This document shows positions 48,928-58,113 of a stretch of 64,000 bases of DNA, piece after piece (position 1 is the first letter of the stretch; each line of letters opens with the position of its first letter). The translations under genes and the position numbers were made by a program. The stretch comes from Oceanidesulfovibrio marinus (lineage in GTDB: Bacteria; Desulfobacterota; Desulfovibrionia; Desulfovibrionales; Desulfovibrionaceae): positions 3,255,322 to 3,319,321 of the forward strand of contig NZ_CP039543.1 of assembly GCF_013085545.1 (NCBI RefSeq), read 5' to 3'. The notes below the pieces were generated by a model. It saw only the letters and a program-made list of their open reading frames with translations. It was not told where the DNA came from and made no database searches.

Positions 48928-50412
48928 ATGTTCTCAAGCAAACGTAATGGCAAATCCCTCTACATCTCCCGCAATCGGTACGCTCCTGCAAGGAAGATGC
49001 GTGGTTCAGTGCTTTTGCTGCCGTGTCTTATTGCGCTGATTGCCGGTGCGCTCTTCCTCGATCCACTCTCCTGGTTTAAATCGGCCAGCGCGACACCTGC
49101 TCCGGCTGTCATGGAGCCTGCCAAGGCCGTTTCCGAAGCACCCGTTGTAGAGCCCAAGGCGTGTCCGCCAAAGAGCAATGTGTCCCTGAACAATGGCGTG
49201 CTTTTTGCCTCCACATCCAAGGTCACCAATCCGGAAAGCATGGCCGACGTCAATGACATCGTAGCCGGCGGTATTCCGGAGCCGGACGAGCTTGGCGTGG
49301 AGCACATCACCGCCAAGGTTGAGAAAGGGGACACGGCCTCCTCCATTCTGTCCGACTATCTGACGTATCCCGAGATCATCGCCATGGCCGATTCCTGCAA
49401 GGATACGTTTTCTCTCACCTGTCTCCGGGTGGGCAAGCCGTACACCATCGTTACGGAAAACGACGCGTTCAAGTCCTTCGAGTACCAGATCGACCAGGAA
49501 AACAAGCTCATCGTCACGAAGACCGAGGACGGTTTCCAAGCCGAAAACAAGAAGCTCCACTTCGACCTCAGGACGCGGCTCGTCCAAGGCACCATCAACT
49601 CCAGCCTGTTCAAGTCGGTGACGGACGAAGGTGAAACGCCGGAGCTCGCCGTCCGGCTCGCCGAGATATTTGCCTGGGAAATCGACTTCATCCGCGACAT
49701 CCGCAAAGGCGACTCCTTCCGTGTGCTCGTGGAAAAGCGCTCCCGCAACGGCAAGGACATGGGCTACGGCCGCATCTTCGCCGTCCAGTTCGTGAACCAA
49801 GACGAGCTCTATGAGGGCTACCTGTACACCGACGCGGACGAGAACAGCGGCTACTACACGGCAGAGGGCAAGAACCTTCAGAAGGCCTTCCTCAAGGCCC
49901 CGCTCTCCTTCCGCCGCATCTCCTCCGGCTTCAACCTGCATCGCATGCACCCCATTCTCCACGTTGTCCGCGCCCATCCCGCCATCGACTACGCTGCGCC
50001 CACGGGCACGCCGGTCATGGCCATCGGCGACGGCACCGTGACGGCCAAGAAATACAGCAATGGGGCCGGCAACTACATCAAGGTCCGCCACCCCAACGGC
50101 TACGAGTCCGCGTACATGCACCTCTCGAAGTTTGCCAGGGGCCTGGCCGTGGGCCAGAAGGTCCGCCAGAGCGACGTCATCGGCTACGTAGGCGCCACCG
50201 GCCTCGCCACGGGTCCGCATCTCGACTTCCGCATGAAGAAGGCCGGGAAGTACGTGAACCCGACCAAGATCGAAAACGTGCGCTCCGAGGGCATCGGCAG
50301 GGATCAGATGGATATGTTCAAGCAGGTCGTGGCCGAGCGCCAGGCCGAGATGACCAGCCAGCTGGCCGATGCCGCAAGTGCCATGGAATCCTCCGACATG
50401 GCGCAGCAGTAA
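48928..50412 (+). CDS. M23-family peptidoglycan endopeptidase with N-terminal membrane anchor
   Basis: The 494-residue protein has an N-terminal membrane segment (about residues 27-45), a proline-rich stretch, an OapA-like linker and a C-terminal M23 domain. In it HPAIDYAAP gives the first zinc motif (His about 350, Asp about 354), and GPHLDF stands where the HxH motif usually is (His about 431, Asp instead of the second His). It should act on the cell wall in the periplasm. A strong terminator follows. The ATG is immediately after the leader structure. Confidence 0.86.
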   Translation: MFSSKRNGKSLYISRNRYAPARKMRGSVLLLPCLIALIAGALFLDPLSWFKSASATPAPAVMEPAKAVSEAPVVEPKACPPKSNVSLNNGVLFASTSKVTNPESMADVNDIVAGGIPEPDELGVEHITAKVEKGDTASSILSDYLTYPEIIAMADSCKDTFSLTCLRVGKPYTIVTENDAFKSFEYQIDQENKLIVTKTEDGFQAENKKLHFDLRTRLVQGTINSSLFKSVTDEGETPELAVRLAEIFAWEIDFIRDIRKGDSFRVLVEKRSRNGKDMGYGRIFAVQFVNQDELYEGYLYTDADENSGYYTAEGKNLQKAFLKAPLSFRRISSGFNLHRMHPILHVVRAHPAIDYAAPTGTPVMAIGDGTVTAKKYSNGAGNYIKVRHPNGYESAYMHLSKFARGLAVGQKVRQSDVIGYVGATGLATGPHLDFRMKKAGKYVNPTKIENVRSEGIGRDQMDMFKQVVAERQAEMTSQLADAASAMESSDMAQQ

Positions 50413-50439
50413 ACGCAGCGAACAGAACACGACAGACGA

Positions 50440-50474
50440 CCGGCGGGTGGGGCGACTCATCCGCCGGTTTTTTT
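50440..50474 (+). terminator. Rho-independent terminator of the M23 peptidase gene
   Basis: CCGGCGG (50440-50446) and CCGCCGG (50461-50467) pair, followed by seven T's. Confidence 0.9.
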
Positions 50475-50629
50475 GTGCGATGACGTATCGATGCGAAGTC
50501 GATGTACAAGGGGGCTTCTCTGGTGGCGGCCCGCAAAGCACTCAATAACTAGATTTTACTAGCACGCAGTATTGACGACAGGGGCCTTGGCTGGCATATC
50601 GGTACCATAACGATTTGCAGAATGTTGCC

Positions 50630-52000
50630 ATGAACGCCGCCACGCTGACCCACAAGGACATTGCCCGCGCCCTCGACATCGCAGAGGCCACGGTCAAGAG
50701 CTACCGCCGCGCATTTCCCGAGTTCTTCGAGCTCATACACCAGGGCAAGCCCCTGCGGTATGCGCCGTCTGCCCTGGAGGTGTGCCGGGTCATTCGCGAC
50801 GGCAGGCAGGAGTCCCTGTCCGAGGTCGATATTCGCCATCGGCTCCGCGAGATCATGCCGGAGCTGAACAAGGCAGGCGCGAACGACCCCAGGGAACTCG
50901 GCGGCGCACGCAGGGACGCATCTGCCGAGGCCGTCCCGGCCATGGGCGCGGAGCTCCTGGAGCGCTACGAAAACGCCCTCGCCCAGACCGCCGAGGTGCA
51001 GAGCCGGCTGGTGCGGCTGCACGAAGAGAGCGCGGCGCAGATGGAGCAGATGCAGCGCCGGATGTCCGAGGCGCTTACCATGCTTGAGGACCGCGCCGGT
51101 CAGCAGGACACGATGATCGAGGCGCTGACGCGGCGGCAGCATGAGATTCTGGACGGGCTGGCCGCTATCCAGGCACGCGTTGCCTGGGAGGAAACCGCCA
51201 TGCCCGTCGATCAGGAGCAGCCCGAGGACGGTTCCGACACAAGCGAAAACGCGGTGCGGAGCCGCGTCACCCGTGTGGCCGTGCGCAATGCGTATGGCGA
51301 CGTGCAGCGCTATACCCTGGCCACTGGCGAGCCGGATGTGCAGACGTCGGACAAGGCGACGGAAGCCGGCCCACCCGCAGCCGCTGCAGAGCAGGAGCAG
51401 CGTCAGGAAGGGCCACCGCCCGCCTCTCCTGGAGACGCGAATGCATCCGCTCCCGCCGATATTCCAGATCAGGCGGAGGAGGACGCGGCGAGACGGCCAC
51501 AGGCGTCTGAAGACGAGGAAATGGAAATGGAGGAAGAGCCCACTTCTGCCACTGAAAAGGGCGAGCAGGCCGCGGAATCCATGGCCATGGATGCAGAAGC
51601 CGGTGCGCATCCTCTGCCGCCGCGTGACTACAGGGAGCTGCCTCTGGTGGTCCGTTCGGAAATGGGGGAGTACCTGGGCGTGGGCGGCAAAAACCTGGGC
51701 GCGTTCTCGCTGGAGGATCTGACGGCCCTGGTGGACAGGACATTTACGCCGCCTGCCAACATGCCTTTCGAGGTCCGCTATGCGCCTGCGTCAGAGGCGG
51801 TGGGCGCTTCCGGTCCGGCCTGGACCCTGCGTCTGGACCAGAGCACCGGCCAGAGCTACCGCCTGGAGCTGGAGCGCACCACCACGCCCCGCGGCAACGA
51901 CGTCGTTGTGCTGTCCGCGCTTTATGTGGATGGCCAGGACGTGCCGCCGGCCAACCTCTATCTTTTCATCAAGCAGATGCTGCAGCTGGCCGGGGAGTAA
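50630..52000 (+). CDS. Unrecognised protein with MerR-like HTH, coiled coil and acidic linker
   Basis: The 456-residue protein begins with an HTH resembling MerR/phage-type winged helices (THKDIARALDIAEATVKSYRRAFPEFF), continues with a coiled coil (about residues 100-190, heptad-like Q/E/R runs), then a strongly acidic, proline/alanine-rich segment (about 195-340) and a conserved-looking C-terminal domain of about 110 residues (ELPLVVRSEMGEYLGVGGKN and later YLFIKQMLQLAGE). No known family was recognised. A DNA-binding scaffold or regulator is the simplest reading. It starts at ATG 50630 without a strong ribosome-binding site, and cheW is on the opposite strand downstream. Confidence 0.6.
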   Translation: MNAATLTHKDIARALDIAEATVKSYRRAFPEFFELIHQGKPLRYAPSALEVCRVIRDGRQESLSEVDIRHRLREIMPELNKAGANDPRELGGARRDASAEAVPAMGAELLERYENALAQTAEVQSRLVRLHEESAAQMEQMQRRMSEALTMLEDRAGQQDTMIEALTRRQHEILDGLAAIQARVAWEETAMPVDQEQPEDGSDTSENAVRSRVTRVAVRNAYGDVQRYTLATGEPDVQTSDKATEAGPPAAAAEQEQRQEGPPPASPGDANASAPADIPDQAEEDAARRPQASEDEEMEMEEEPTSATEKGEQAAESMAMDAEAGAHPLPPRDYRELPLVVRSEMGEYLGVGGKNLGAFSLEDLTALVDRTFTPPANMPFEVRYAPASEAVGASGPAWTLRLDQSTGQSYRLELERTTTPRGNDVVVLSALYVDGQDVPPANLYLFIKQMLQLAGE

Positions 52001-52093
52001 GGCCGCCTTTCACAGGATGTCTTTGCGAGGCCTCCAGCCGTGCAGGCGCGGCCGGAGGCAGGTATCCCGCACATGCTCCGTGGCCGCCCGGCG

Positions 52094-52612
52094 TTATTCC
52101 GCCATGATGGCCTCAGAAGGACGCTGGCCGCACGCCACGCTCTGCAGGGTGGAAAGCTCTTCGGACGAGAAAATCTTGTCGATGTCGAGGAGCATGATGA
52201 AGCCGTCGCCGTGCTTGCCCATGCCGCGGATGAAGTCGGTGCGGATGGAGGTCCCCATCTTGGGCGGCGGGTCGATCTGGTCCTCCTTGAGCTCGAAGAC
52301 CTCCTGAACCGAGTCGGCCAGCGCGCCGATGATGGTGGACTCGCCCTCCAGCTCCACCTCCACGATGATTATCGCCGTGCTGATGGTCTGGCTGGTCCTG
52401 GTGCGGCCGAACTTCATGTTCAGGTCGATGACGGGAACGGCGTTGCCGCGCACGTTGATGATGCCGCGCATGTACTCCGGCGTGCGTGGCACGCGGGTGA
52501 TGCTGGTGAACTCCAGGACCTCCCGGACCGAGAAGATGTCGAGGGCGAAGAGCTCGTCCTCCAGCGTGAAAGTCAGGTACTGGTTGCGGTCAGTGGTGAC
52601 GTCTTCGCTCAT
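52094..52612 (-). CDS. cheW: Chemotaxis coupling protein CheW
   Basis: The 172-residue protein is a CheW domain: it has ITRVPRTPEYMRGIINVRGNAVPVIDL, the core linking chemoreceptors with the kinase CheA. Length is normal. The ATG has a GGGAG ribosome-binding site. It is an orphan relative to the usual che cluster, so it may serve a second or dispersed chemosensory array. Confidence 0.93.
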   Translation of the reverse strand: MSEDVTTDRNQYLTFTLEDELFALDIFSVREVLEFTSITRVPRTPEYMRGIINVRGNAVPVIDLNMKFGRTRTSQTISTAIIIVEVELEGESTIIGALADSVQEVFELKEDQIDPPPKMGTSIRTDFIRGMGKHGDGFIMLLDIDKIFSSEELSTLQSVACGQRPSEAIMAE

Positions 52613-52690
52613 GGCGTTCTCCCGATCATTGAGTTTGGAAAAGGATACGATCTTTGGGCGAGCCGATCAAGCCATGTGGCCAAACGTATA

Positions 52691-52744
52691 TAAAAAAGAA
52701 GCCGCCCGCAGACCGGAGCCGATGTGGCCCGGCCGCAGGCGGCT
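52691..52744 (-). terminator. Terminator after hisI-hisG
   Basis: GCCGCC and GGCGGC (ends of 52701-52744) form a long GC stem; on the minus strand it is followed by TTCTTTTTTATA, a clear U-tract. It also separates the operon from cheW. Confidence 0.85.
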
Positions 52745-52766
52745 GACACACTGATGGCGAAAACGC

Positions 52767-53648
52767 CTAGATGACCTTGTTCAGGGCGTACTCGATGATG
52801 CCCTCGGCGCCCAGGCGCTTGAGCTCGGGGATGAGGTCGCGGACAACGCCCTCATCCACCACGATCTCGATGGAGAGCCACGAGGTGTTGTAGAGATGGG
52901 CCACGGTGGGCGCGGTGAGCGCCGGCAGCTTCTCCATGATCGCGTCCATCTTGTCCTCGGGCACGTTCATCTTCAGGCCCACGAGCTTTTCAGCGCAGAG
53001 CGCGCCCTGGAGCATGAGGTTCAGGGTCTCGATCTTCTCGCGCTTCCACGGATCTTCCCACGCCTCTTTGTTGGCGATGAGCTTCGTGTTGGTCAGCAGA
53101 AGCTCGGCGATGATCCGCAGGCCGTGCGCCTTGATGGTGGTGCCGGTCTCCGTCACCTCCACGATGGCGTCGGCCAGGCCTTCCACCACCTTGGCCTCGG
53201 TGGCGCCCCAGGAGAACTCCACATCCACCGGGATGCCGGCCTTGTCGAAGTACTGCTGGGTGAAGTTCTTCAGCTCGGTGGCGATCTTCTTGCCCTTGAG
53301 GTCCTCGGGCCGCTTGTAGGGGGAGTCCCCGGCCACGGCCAGAACCCAGCGCGCCGGACGGTTGGAGACCTTGGAGTAGACGAGATCCGCGACCTCGACC
53401 ACGTCGGAGGAGTTCTCCAGAATCCAGTCCTTGCCGGTCAGGCCGGCGTCCAGGGTGCCGTCCTCCACGTAGCGGGACATTTCCTGCGCCCGGCACATGG
53501 AGAGCTTGAGGTCGTCGTCGTTGACCTCCGGGAAGTAGTTGCGGTGGTGCTGGCGAATCTTCCAGCCGGACCGCTCAAAGAGCTTGATGGTGGCGTCCTG
53601 GAGTGAACCCTTGGGAATGCCGAGCTTGAGAATGGGTTGATTGGCCAT
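52767..53648 (-). CDS. hisG: ATP phosphoribosyltransferase (long form)
   Basis: HisG (293 residues) catalyses the first step of histidine synthesis, joining ATP and PRPP. It has the typical [16 protein letters not shown] start, the PRPP-binding [14 protein letters not shown] segment, and a C-terminal regulatory domain for histidine feedback, which marks the long HisG(L) form that needs no HisZ. It starts immediately after the hisI stop, with AGGAGG inside hisI. Confidence 0.96.
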   Translation of the reverse strand: MANQPILKLGIPKGSLQDATIKLFERSGWKIRQHHRNYFPEVNDDDLKLSMCRAQEMSRYVEDGTLDAGLTGKDWILENSSDVVEVADLVYSKVSNRPARWVLAVAGDSPYKRPEDLKGKKIATELKNFTQQYFDKAGIPVDVEFSWGATEAKVVEGLADAIVEVTETGTTIKAHGLRIIAELLLTNTKLIANKEAWEDPWKREKIETLNLMLQGALCAEKLVGLKMNVPEDKMDAIMEKLPALTAPTVAHLYNTSWLSIEIVVDEGVVRDLIPELKRLGAEGIIEYALNKVI

Positions 53649-54041
53649 TTATTTGTAGACCTCCTTGGGATCGAAAACCAATGGCGAGCACGTCTCGCAC
53701 ACATCGCCCTTGAGCTCCCGGTAGAAGCAGGAGCGATATCCTTCGTGACAGGCGGCTCCGCCCACCTGCTCTACGAGCAGCAGCAGGGTGTCGGAGTCGC
53801 AATCCAGCCGCATGGAGCAGATTTTCTGCACATGGCCGGAGGTGCCGCCCTTATGCCAGAGGGTCTGGCGGCTGCGGGACCAGTAATGGGCCTCGCCGGT
53901 TTCGAGGGTTTTGTTGTAGGACTCCTCGTTCATGTAGGCGAGCATGAGCACCTCGCCGGAGGCGGCGTCCTGAACGATGGCCGGGAGCAGGCCCTGCATC
54001 TTCTCGAAGTCGGGCGCGAAATCTGTCGTCTGTTGGGTCAT
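53649..54041 (-). CDS. hisI: Phosphoribosyl-AMP cyclohydrolase
   Basis: HisI (130 residues) opens the ring of phosphoribosyl-AMP, the third step of histidine synthesis. It has the [18 protein letters not shown] motif, metal-binding cysteines/aspartates ([11 protein letters not shown]) and the ending [15 protein letters not shown]. Its stop abuts hisG, and the two are translationally coupled. HisI is separate from the HisE pyrophosphohydrolase here. Confidence 0.96.
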   Translation of the reverse strand: MTQQTTDFAPDFEKMQGLLPAIVQDAASGEVLMLAYMNEESYNKTLETGEAHYWSRSRQTLWHKGGTSGHVQKICSMRLDCDSDTLLLLVEQVGGAACHEGYRSCFYRELKGDVCETCSPLVFDPKEVYK

Positions 54042-54165
54042 GGTCGTGATCGTTTAGTGTTTACGTGACGAAAAGTATCTGCGCCTGTAACCAAGCGCGG
54101 CGATTTACGCAAGTATTGGCGATAAGCCAGAGACGGTATCTGGAGGCGGTGACGATTTCAAGACG

Positions 54166-55233
54166 TCATGGCTCCGGGGCGAACTCGTGCGCGGCGCGAA
54201 GCTGGCCGCACGCGGCGCCGATGTCCTGGCCCTTGGATTTGCGCAGCATAACCGTAATATCCTTGTTGCGCAAAAGCTCTTGAAACTGCTCAACATCCTC
54301 CGGCGAGGGCGCCCGGAACCCCAGGCTCGGCCCCTGGGCCGGGGGGTTGAAGGCGATGAGATTTATCTTGGGCTTGGAGCCGCGGAAGCTGGAGAAAAGC
54401 CGCACCAGGTCGCGGGCATGGGCCGGGGAGTCGTTGATCCCGCCTAGCAGAATGTACTCGAAGGTGATGCGTTGCCTGGGCTTGAGCGGGTAGCGCATCA
54501 GCCGGTCCATGAGCTCCGGCAGGGGGCAGGCCCTGGCCGCGCGGGGCATGATCCGCTCGCGCAGCTCCTGCGTGGGCGCATGCAGGGACACAGCCAGTGA
54601 TGCGAGCCCGGCCTCGCCGAGCCGTTCCAGCTTGTCCGGCACGCCCACGGTGGAAACGGTGACGCGCCGCGTGGAAAAGTTCAGTCCCAGCTCGCTGGTG
54701 ATGGTCTCCAGGCTGGCCAGCACGTTGTCCAGGTTGTTCAGGGGCTCGCCCATGCCCATGAACACGAGGTTGCGCAGGGCCAGCTCGCTGCCCCGCTCCT
54801 CCAGAACGCGCCGCGCATGGAGAATCTGGGAAAGGATCTCGCCGGGCCGCATCTGCCGGATAAAGCCCAGGGTGCCCGTGGCGCAGAAGGCGCAGGCCAT
54901 GGCGCAGCCCACCTGCGTGGACAAACACAGGGTGTAGTGGTCCTTCTCCGGGATGAGCACCGTCTCCACAGCCTCGCCGTCGGCAAGCTCCAGGAGCAGC
55001 TTGATGGTGCCGTCGCCGCTCTCCTGGAGGCGTGCGACCGTAGGCAGGACAACGGACAATTCCTCGGCCAGGCGCGCACGCAACGGCTTGGCCAGGTTGG
55101 TCATCTTCTCGGGATCGACCACCCCTTTCTGCCACAGCCATTGGTACACCTGCCTGGCGCGGTATGCCGGCTCGCCCATGGCGGCGAATCGTTCTTCCAG
55201 CTTTGGGAGCGGATAATCCAACAGGTCGGCCAT
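54166..55233 (-). CDS. rlmN: 23S rRNA (adenine-2503-C2)/tRNA methyltransferase RlmN
   Basis: RlmN (355 residues) methylates A2503 of 23S rRNA and tRNA A37 using radical SAM chemistry. It shows the radical SAM cysteines C110, C114 and C117 in VGCAMACAFCATG, and the catalytic cysteine near the C-terminus (IGAACGQLR). The start at 55233 lies inside the window of the upstream gene with no overlap of more than a few bases; longer frames are rejected. It is probably co-transcribed with the upstream CCA-like gene. Confidence 0.95.
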   Translation of the reverse strand: MADLLDYPLPKLEERFAAMGEPAYRARQVYQWLWQKGVVDPEKMTNLAKPLRARLAEELSVVLPTVARLQESGDGTIKLLLELADGEAVETVLIPEKDHYTLCLSTQVGCAMACAFCATGTLGFIRQMRPGEILSQILHARRVLEERGSELALRNLVFMGMGEPLNNLDNVLASLETITSELGLNFSTRRVTVSTVGVPDKLERLGEAGLASLAVSLHAPTQELRERIMPRAARACPLPELMDRLMRYPLKPRQRITFEYILLGGINDSPAHARDLVRLFSSFRGSKPKINLIAFNPPAQGPSLGFRAPSPEDVEQFQELLRNKDITVMLRKSKGQDIGAACGQLRAAHEFAPEP

Positions 55234-55241
55234 ACGGCAGC

Positions 55242-56561
55242 CTATTCCGAGCTCCCGGCGCGCTGTTGCACAAAGGCCACGGCCTCGGGAACATTGGTCA
55301 CGTCGCCGGCGATCTGGGCCTGCAGCAGGGCGTCGCGCAGACGGCCGACCATGGGCCCGGGCTTGAGCCCGGCAAAGTCCATGATCTCGTTGCCGTTGAG
55401 CAGGGGCTCCAGCATCTCCTCGGGGATGTCGGCGCGGTCGAGCAGCTTCATGTTGTGGTTGAACGCGGCGTAGTTGCCGCCGGACGCCTTGATCATGGCG
55501 CGGGCGATCTCGATGAGCCGCGGATACTCGTCCAGGGCGCGGAAACGGCGGATGCCCTTGTCGTTGAGCATGTACGTGAAGCGGTCGTGGTAGCGCACGA
55601 GATGGCAGATGAGGTCCGTGTCCTGCGGGTCCATACCGAGGCTGCGCAGTATCTTGCGGGCGATCTTGGAGCCCACGCGCGGGTACTGGTGGAACATCCA
55701 CTCGCCTTCGAACAGCTCGGCCGTGTACAGCTTGCCCACAGCGTGGAACATGCAGGCCATGGTGCCATACCAGTCGTAGGGCAGCTCCTCGGGGTAGCGG
55801 CGCATGATCTCCAGGGTCAGCTCGAACTCGGTGGCCAGCTCGTTGTCCTCGCTCTTTCGGGTCAGCTTTTTCAGCGCGGCCACCTCCGGCACGAGGGAGT
55901 GCAGAACCATGCTCGCATCGAGCAGCTCCACGAAGTAGTGCAAGTTCTCGGCCTCCACCTGGCGCCACTCGTCCATGATCTCGTTGATGGGCGTGTAGTC
56001 CAGGATGCGCCGGCGGTTGCGGATGATGGAGATCCAGGAGTTCGCCTCGATGGGCAACTGATAGTTGGCGGCAAAGCGCATGGCGCGGATGCCCAGCAGA
56101 TAGTTGCGGCGCAGGGTCTCGTCCGGGATGCCCCTGAAGGCGATCTCGCCATCGCGCAGGTCCTCGAAGTCCTCGTGCTGATCCGCGGGACGGGGCAGAT
56201 ACTGGCATGTCAGGCTGATGGCCTCAGGGCCGCCCTTGTCCAGCAAGCCGCGCGTAACGCGGGCCACGGTGATCTCCGGGTGCGATCCTTCAACAAAGTC
56301 GGCCGGGTAGAAGCGAAAACGGATGCCTTCCTGGTCCACCACGGCCACGGCGTGGTCGTTGCTCTTGGCGGGCAGGGCATGGGGAAAGATCTTGATCAGC
56401 TCGTCAAAGGCGAGGTCCGAGGCCAGGGCGATCTCCACGTTGTCGCCGTTGCCGGATGCAAGATGCCGCTGCTGCATACGCGCATTGATGATGTACGCTT
56501 CATACCCGTTGCGGGCGATGGTGTTGCAAAGGCCTATGGCCGATTTGAAAGGATCGGGCAT
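55242..56561 (-). CDS. CCA-adding-enzyme/poly(A)-polymerase homologue with degenerate active sites
   Basis: The 439-residue protein aligns in general layout with tRNA nucleotidyltransferase-type proteins: a head (about residues 1-130), a neck with RRNYLLGIRAMRFAANYQLPIEANS, which matches the family's RMLRAVRFAA motif, and an HD-like tail (FHAVGKL, about residue 272, where HD would be expected). However, the head lacks the usual GGxVRD motif and has NVEIAL where a DxD-type metal site would be, and the tail reads HA rather than HD. It seems to have lost both activities. It directly precedes rlmN on the same strand; start chosen at ATG 56561 with AAGGAG. Confidence 0.8.
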   Translation of the reverse strand: MPDPFKSAIGLCNTIARNGYEAYIINARMQQRHLASGNGDNVEIALASDLAFDELIKIFPHALPAKSNDHAVAVVDQEGIRFRFYPADFVEGSHPEITVARVTRGLLDKGGPEAISLTCQYLPRPADQHEDFEDLRDGEIAFRGIPDETLRRNYLLGIRAMRFAANYQLPIEANSWISIIRNRRRILDYTPINEIMDEWRQVEAENLHYFVELLDASMVLHSLVPEVAALKKLTRKSEDNELATEFELTLEIMRRYPEELPYDWYGTMACMFHAVGKLYTAELFEGEWMFHQYPRVGSKIARKILRSLGMDPQDTDLICHLVRYHDRFTYMLNDKGIRRFRALDEYPRLIEIARAMIKASGGNYAAFNHNMKLLDRADIPEEMLEPLLNGNEIMDFAGLKPGPMVGRLRDALLQAQIAGDVTNVPEAVAFVQQRAGSSE

Positions 56562-56608
56562 CCCCGTCACTCCTTGGCTCGTGCTATGAAATTACAAAGT
56601 ATAGTATT

Positions 56609-56783
56609 CCGAGGGCCTTGCCCTCGGGCTCCCACCAGGGAGCAATGCTCCCTGACTCGCCCCGTCCTGGGGTTCGCCTTCGGCCGATTCGCTTTGCTCA
56701 TCGTTCCGATTCTCCTGTTCTGGAGAATCGTGGACCCCATATAAGGGGTCCAGGGGATCATCGATCCCCTGGCCGCCGGAGGC
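56609..56783 (+). repeat. Modular palindromic repeat, copy B
   Basis: The same modules as at 31848-31954, in the same order but plus orientation: CCGAGGGCCTTGCCCTCGG, CAGGGAGCAATGCTCCCTG, a GATTCTCC-N4-GGAGAATC pair, TGGACCCC/GGGGTCCA, GGGGATCATCGATCCCC and the terminal tag CCGCCGGAGGC (56773-56783). It fills much of the gap between the CCA-like gene and pyrC. Confidence 0.8.
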
Positions 56784-56830
56784 TGCCAGAAGCATTCTGT
56801 AGAAATCGGGCGGCTCTGGTCAAGCTCGCG

Positions 56831-58099
56831 CTACACGATCTTCTTGCCCCCGATGAAGTGCGAGACCACCCGGCCCGAGAGCGTGCGGCCCAGGAGCGGG
56901 GTGTTGGCGCTCTTGGAATGCATGGTCTCGGCGGACACGGTCCACGTCGCATCGGGATCGAACAGCACGAAGTCCGCCGGCGAACCAGGCTCGAACGTGT
57001 TGGCCGCAATATTGAAGATGGAGGCCGGGCCGTAGCACCAGGCCCGCAGGAAGGTGTCGAGATCGAGGTCACCGCTTGCCACCAGCCCCCACGTCACGCT
57101 CAGCGCCGTGTCCAGGCCGGAGATGCCGAACGGCGCGTGGTCGAACTCCACTTCCTTCTCATGCGCGGCGTGCGGCGCGTGGTCCGTGGCCAGAATGTCG
57201 ATGACGCCGTCGCGCAGGGCCTGCAGCAGCGCGGCCGAGTCGTCCGGCGTGCGCAGAGGCGGGTTCACCTTGGCGCGGGTATTGTAGCCCTCCACGCTGC
57301 TCTCATCCAGAACCAGATAGTGGGGGCAGGTCTCGGCCGTGACCGGCGCGCCCTTGTCCTTGGCCCAGGCCAGGAGCTCCACGGACTGGCGCGTGGAGAC
57401 GTGGGCGATGTGCACCGGAATGTTCAGATACCGCGCCAGCTCGATGTCCCGTGCGATCTGGATGGTCTCGGCAGCCCAGGGCTGGCCCTTGAGGCCGAGC
57501 CGGCCGGAGACCGGCGACTCGTTCATGGAGCCGCCCTTGCCCAGGAACGGGTCCTCGCAATGATCGATGACGACCATGCCCAGGTCGCTGGCGTACTCCA
57601 TGGCGCGGCGGAAGAGCTCCGTAGAAGCTATGGGCACGCCGTCGTTGGAAAAGGCCACGCATCCGGCGCGGGCCAGCTCCTCCATGGGCGCGAGCTCTTG
57701 GCCGGCAAGCCCCTTGGTGAGTGCACCGATGGGCGCCAGCCGCGGACCCTTGGGCCAACTCCGGGACGCCTGCTCCAGCATCAGCTCGGTCACGGAGGCG
57801 TTGTCGTTCACCGGGTCCGTGTTGGCCATGCAGAGCACGGTTCCGAACCCGCCGTGCACTGCAGCGTCAAGGCCGCTGGCAATGTCTTCCTTCCATTCCT
57901 GGCCGGGCTCGCGCATGTGCGTGTGGGCGTCGATCAGGCTGGGCAGCAGGGTCAGCCCCTTGGCGTCGATCACGCGGGCGTTCTTGGCCGGGGTGCCGCT
58001 CTTTTCGTACGGCGTGAGCTCCAGCACCTTGCCGCGGCGGATGAGGAGGTCCACCTCCTGCTGCTTCCAGCGCGCGCCGCGTACTATGAGATCGGGCAT
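56831..58099 (-). CDS. pyrC: Dihydroorotase
   Basis: PyrC (422 residues) closes the dihydroorotate ring in pyrimidine synthesis. It has the metal-binding DAHTHMREPG motif, the ATDHAPH motif and the lysine-region HCEDP stretch of type I dihydroorotases/amidohydrolases. The ATG at 58099 with GGAGC is preferred over 58117, which overlaps pyrB by an ATGA. It is in an operon with pyrB, which overlaps or abuts it. Confidence 0.95.
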   Translation of the reverse strand: MPDLIVRGARWKQQEVDLLIRRGKVLELTPYEKSGTPAKNARVIDAKGLTLLPSLIDAHTHMREPGQEWKEDIASGLDAAVHGGFGTVLCMANTDPVNDNASVTELMLEQASRSWPKGPRLAPIGALTKGLAGQELAPMEELARAGCVAFSNDGVPIASTELFRRAMEYASDLGMVVIDHCEDPFLGKGGSMNESPVSGRLGLKGQPWAAETIQIARDIELARYLNIPVHIAHVSTRQSVELLAWAKDKGAPVTAETCPHYLVLDESSVEGYNTRAKVNPPLRTPDDSAALLQALRDGVIDILATDHAPHAAHEKEVEFDHAPFGISGLDTALSVTWGLVASGDLDLDTFLRAWCYGPASIFNIAANTFEPGSPADFVLFDPDATWTVSAETMHSKSANTPLLGRTLSGRVVSHFIGGKKIV

Positions 58100-58113
58100 C
58101 GGTCGCTCCGTGG

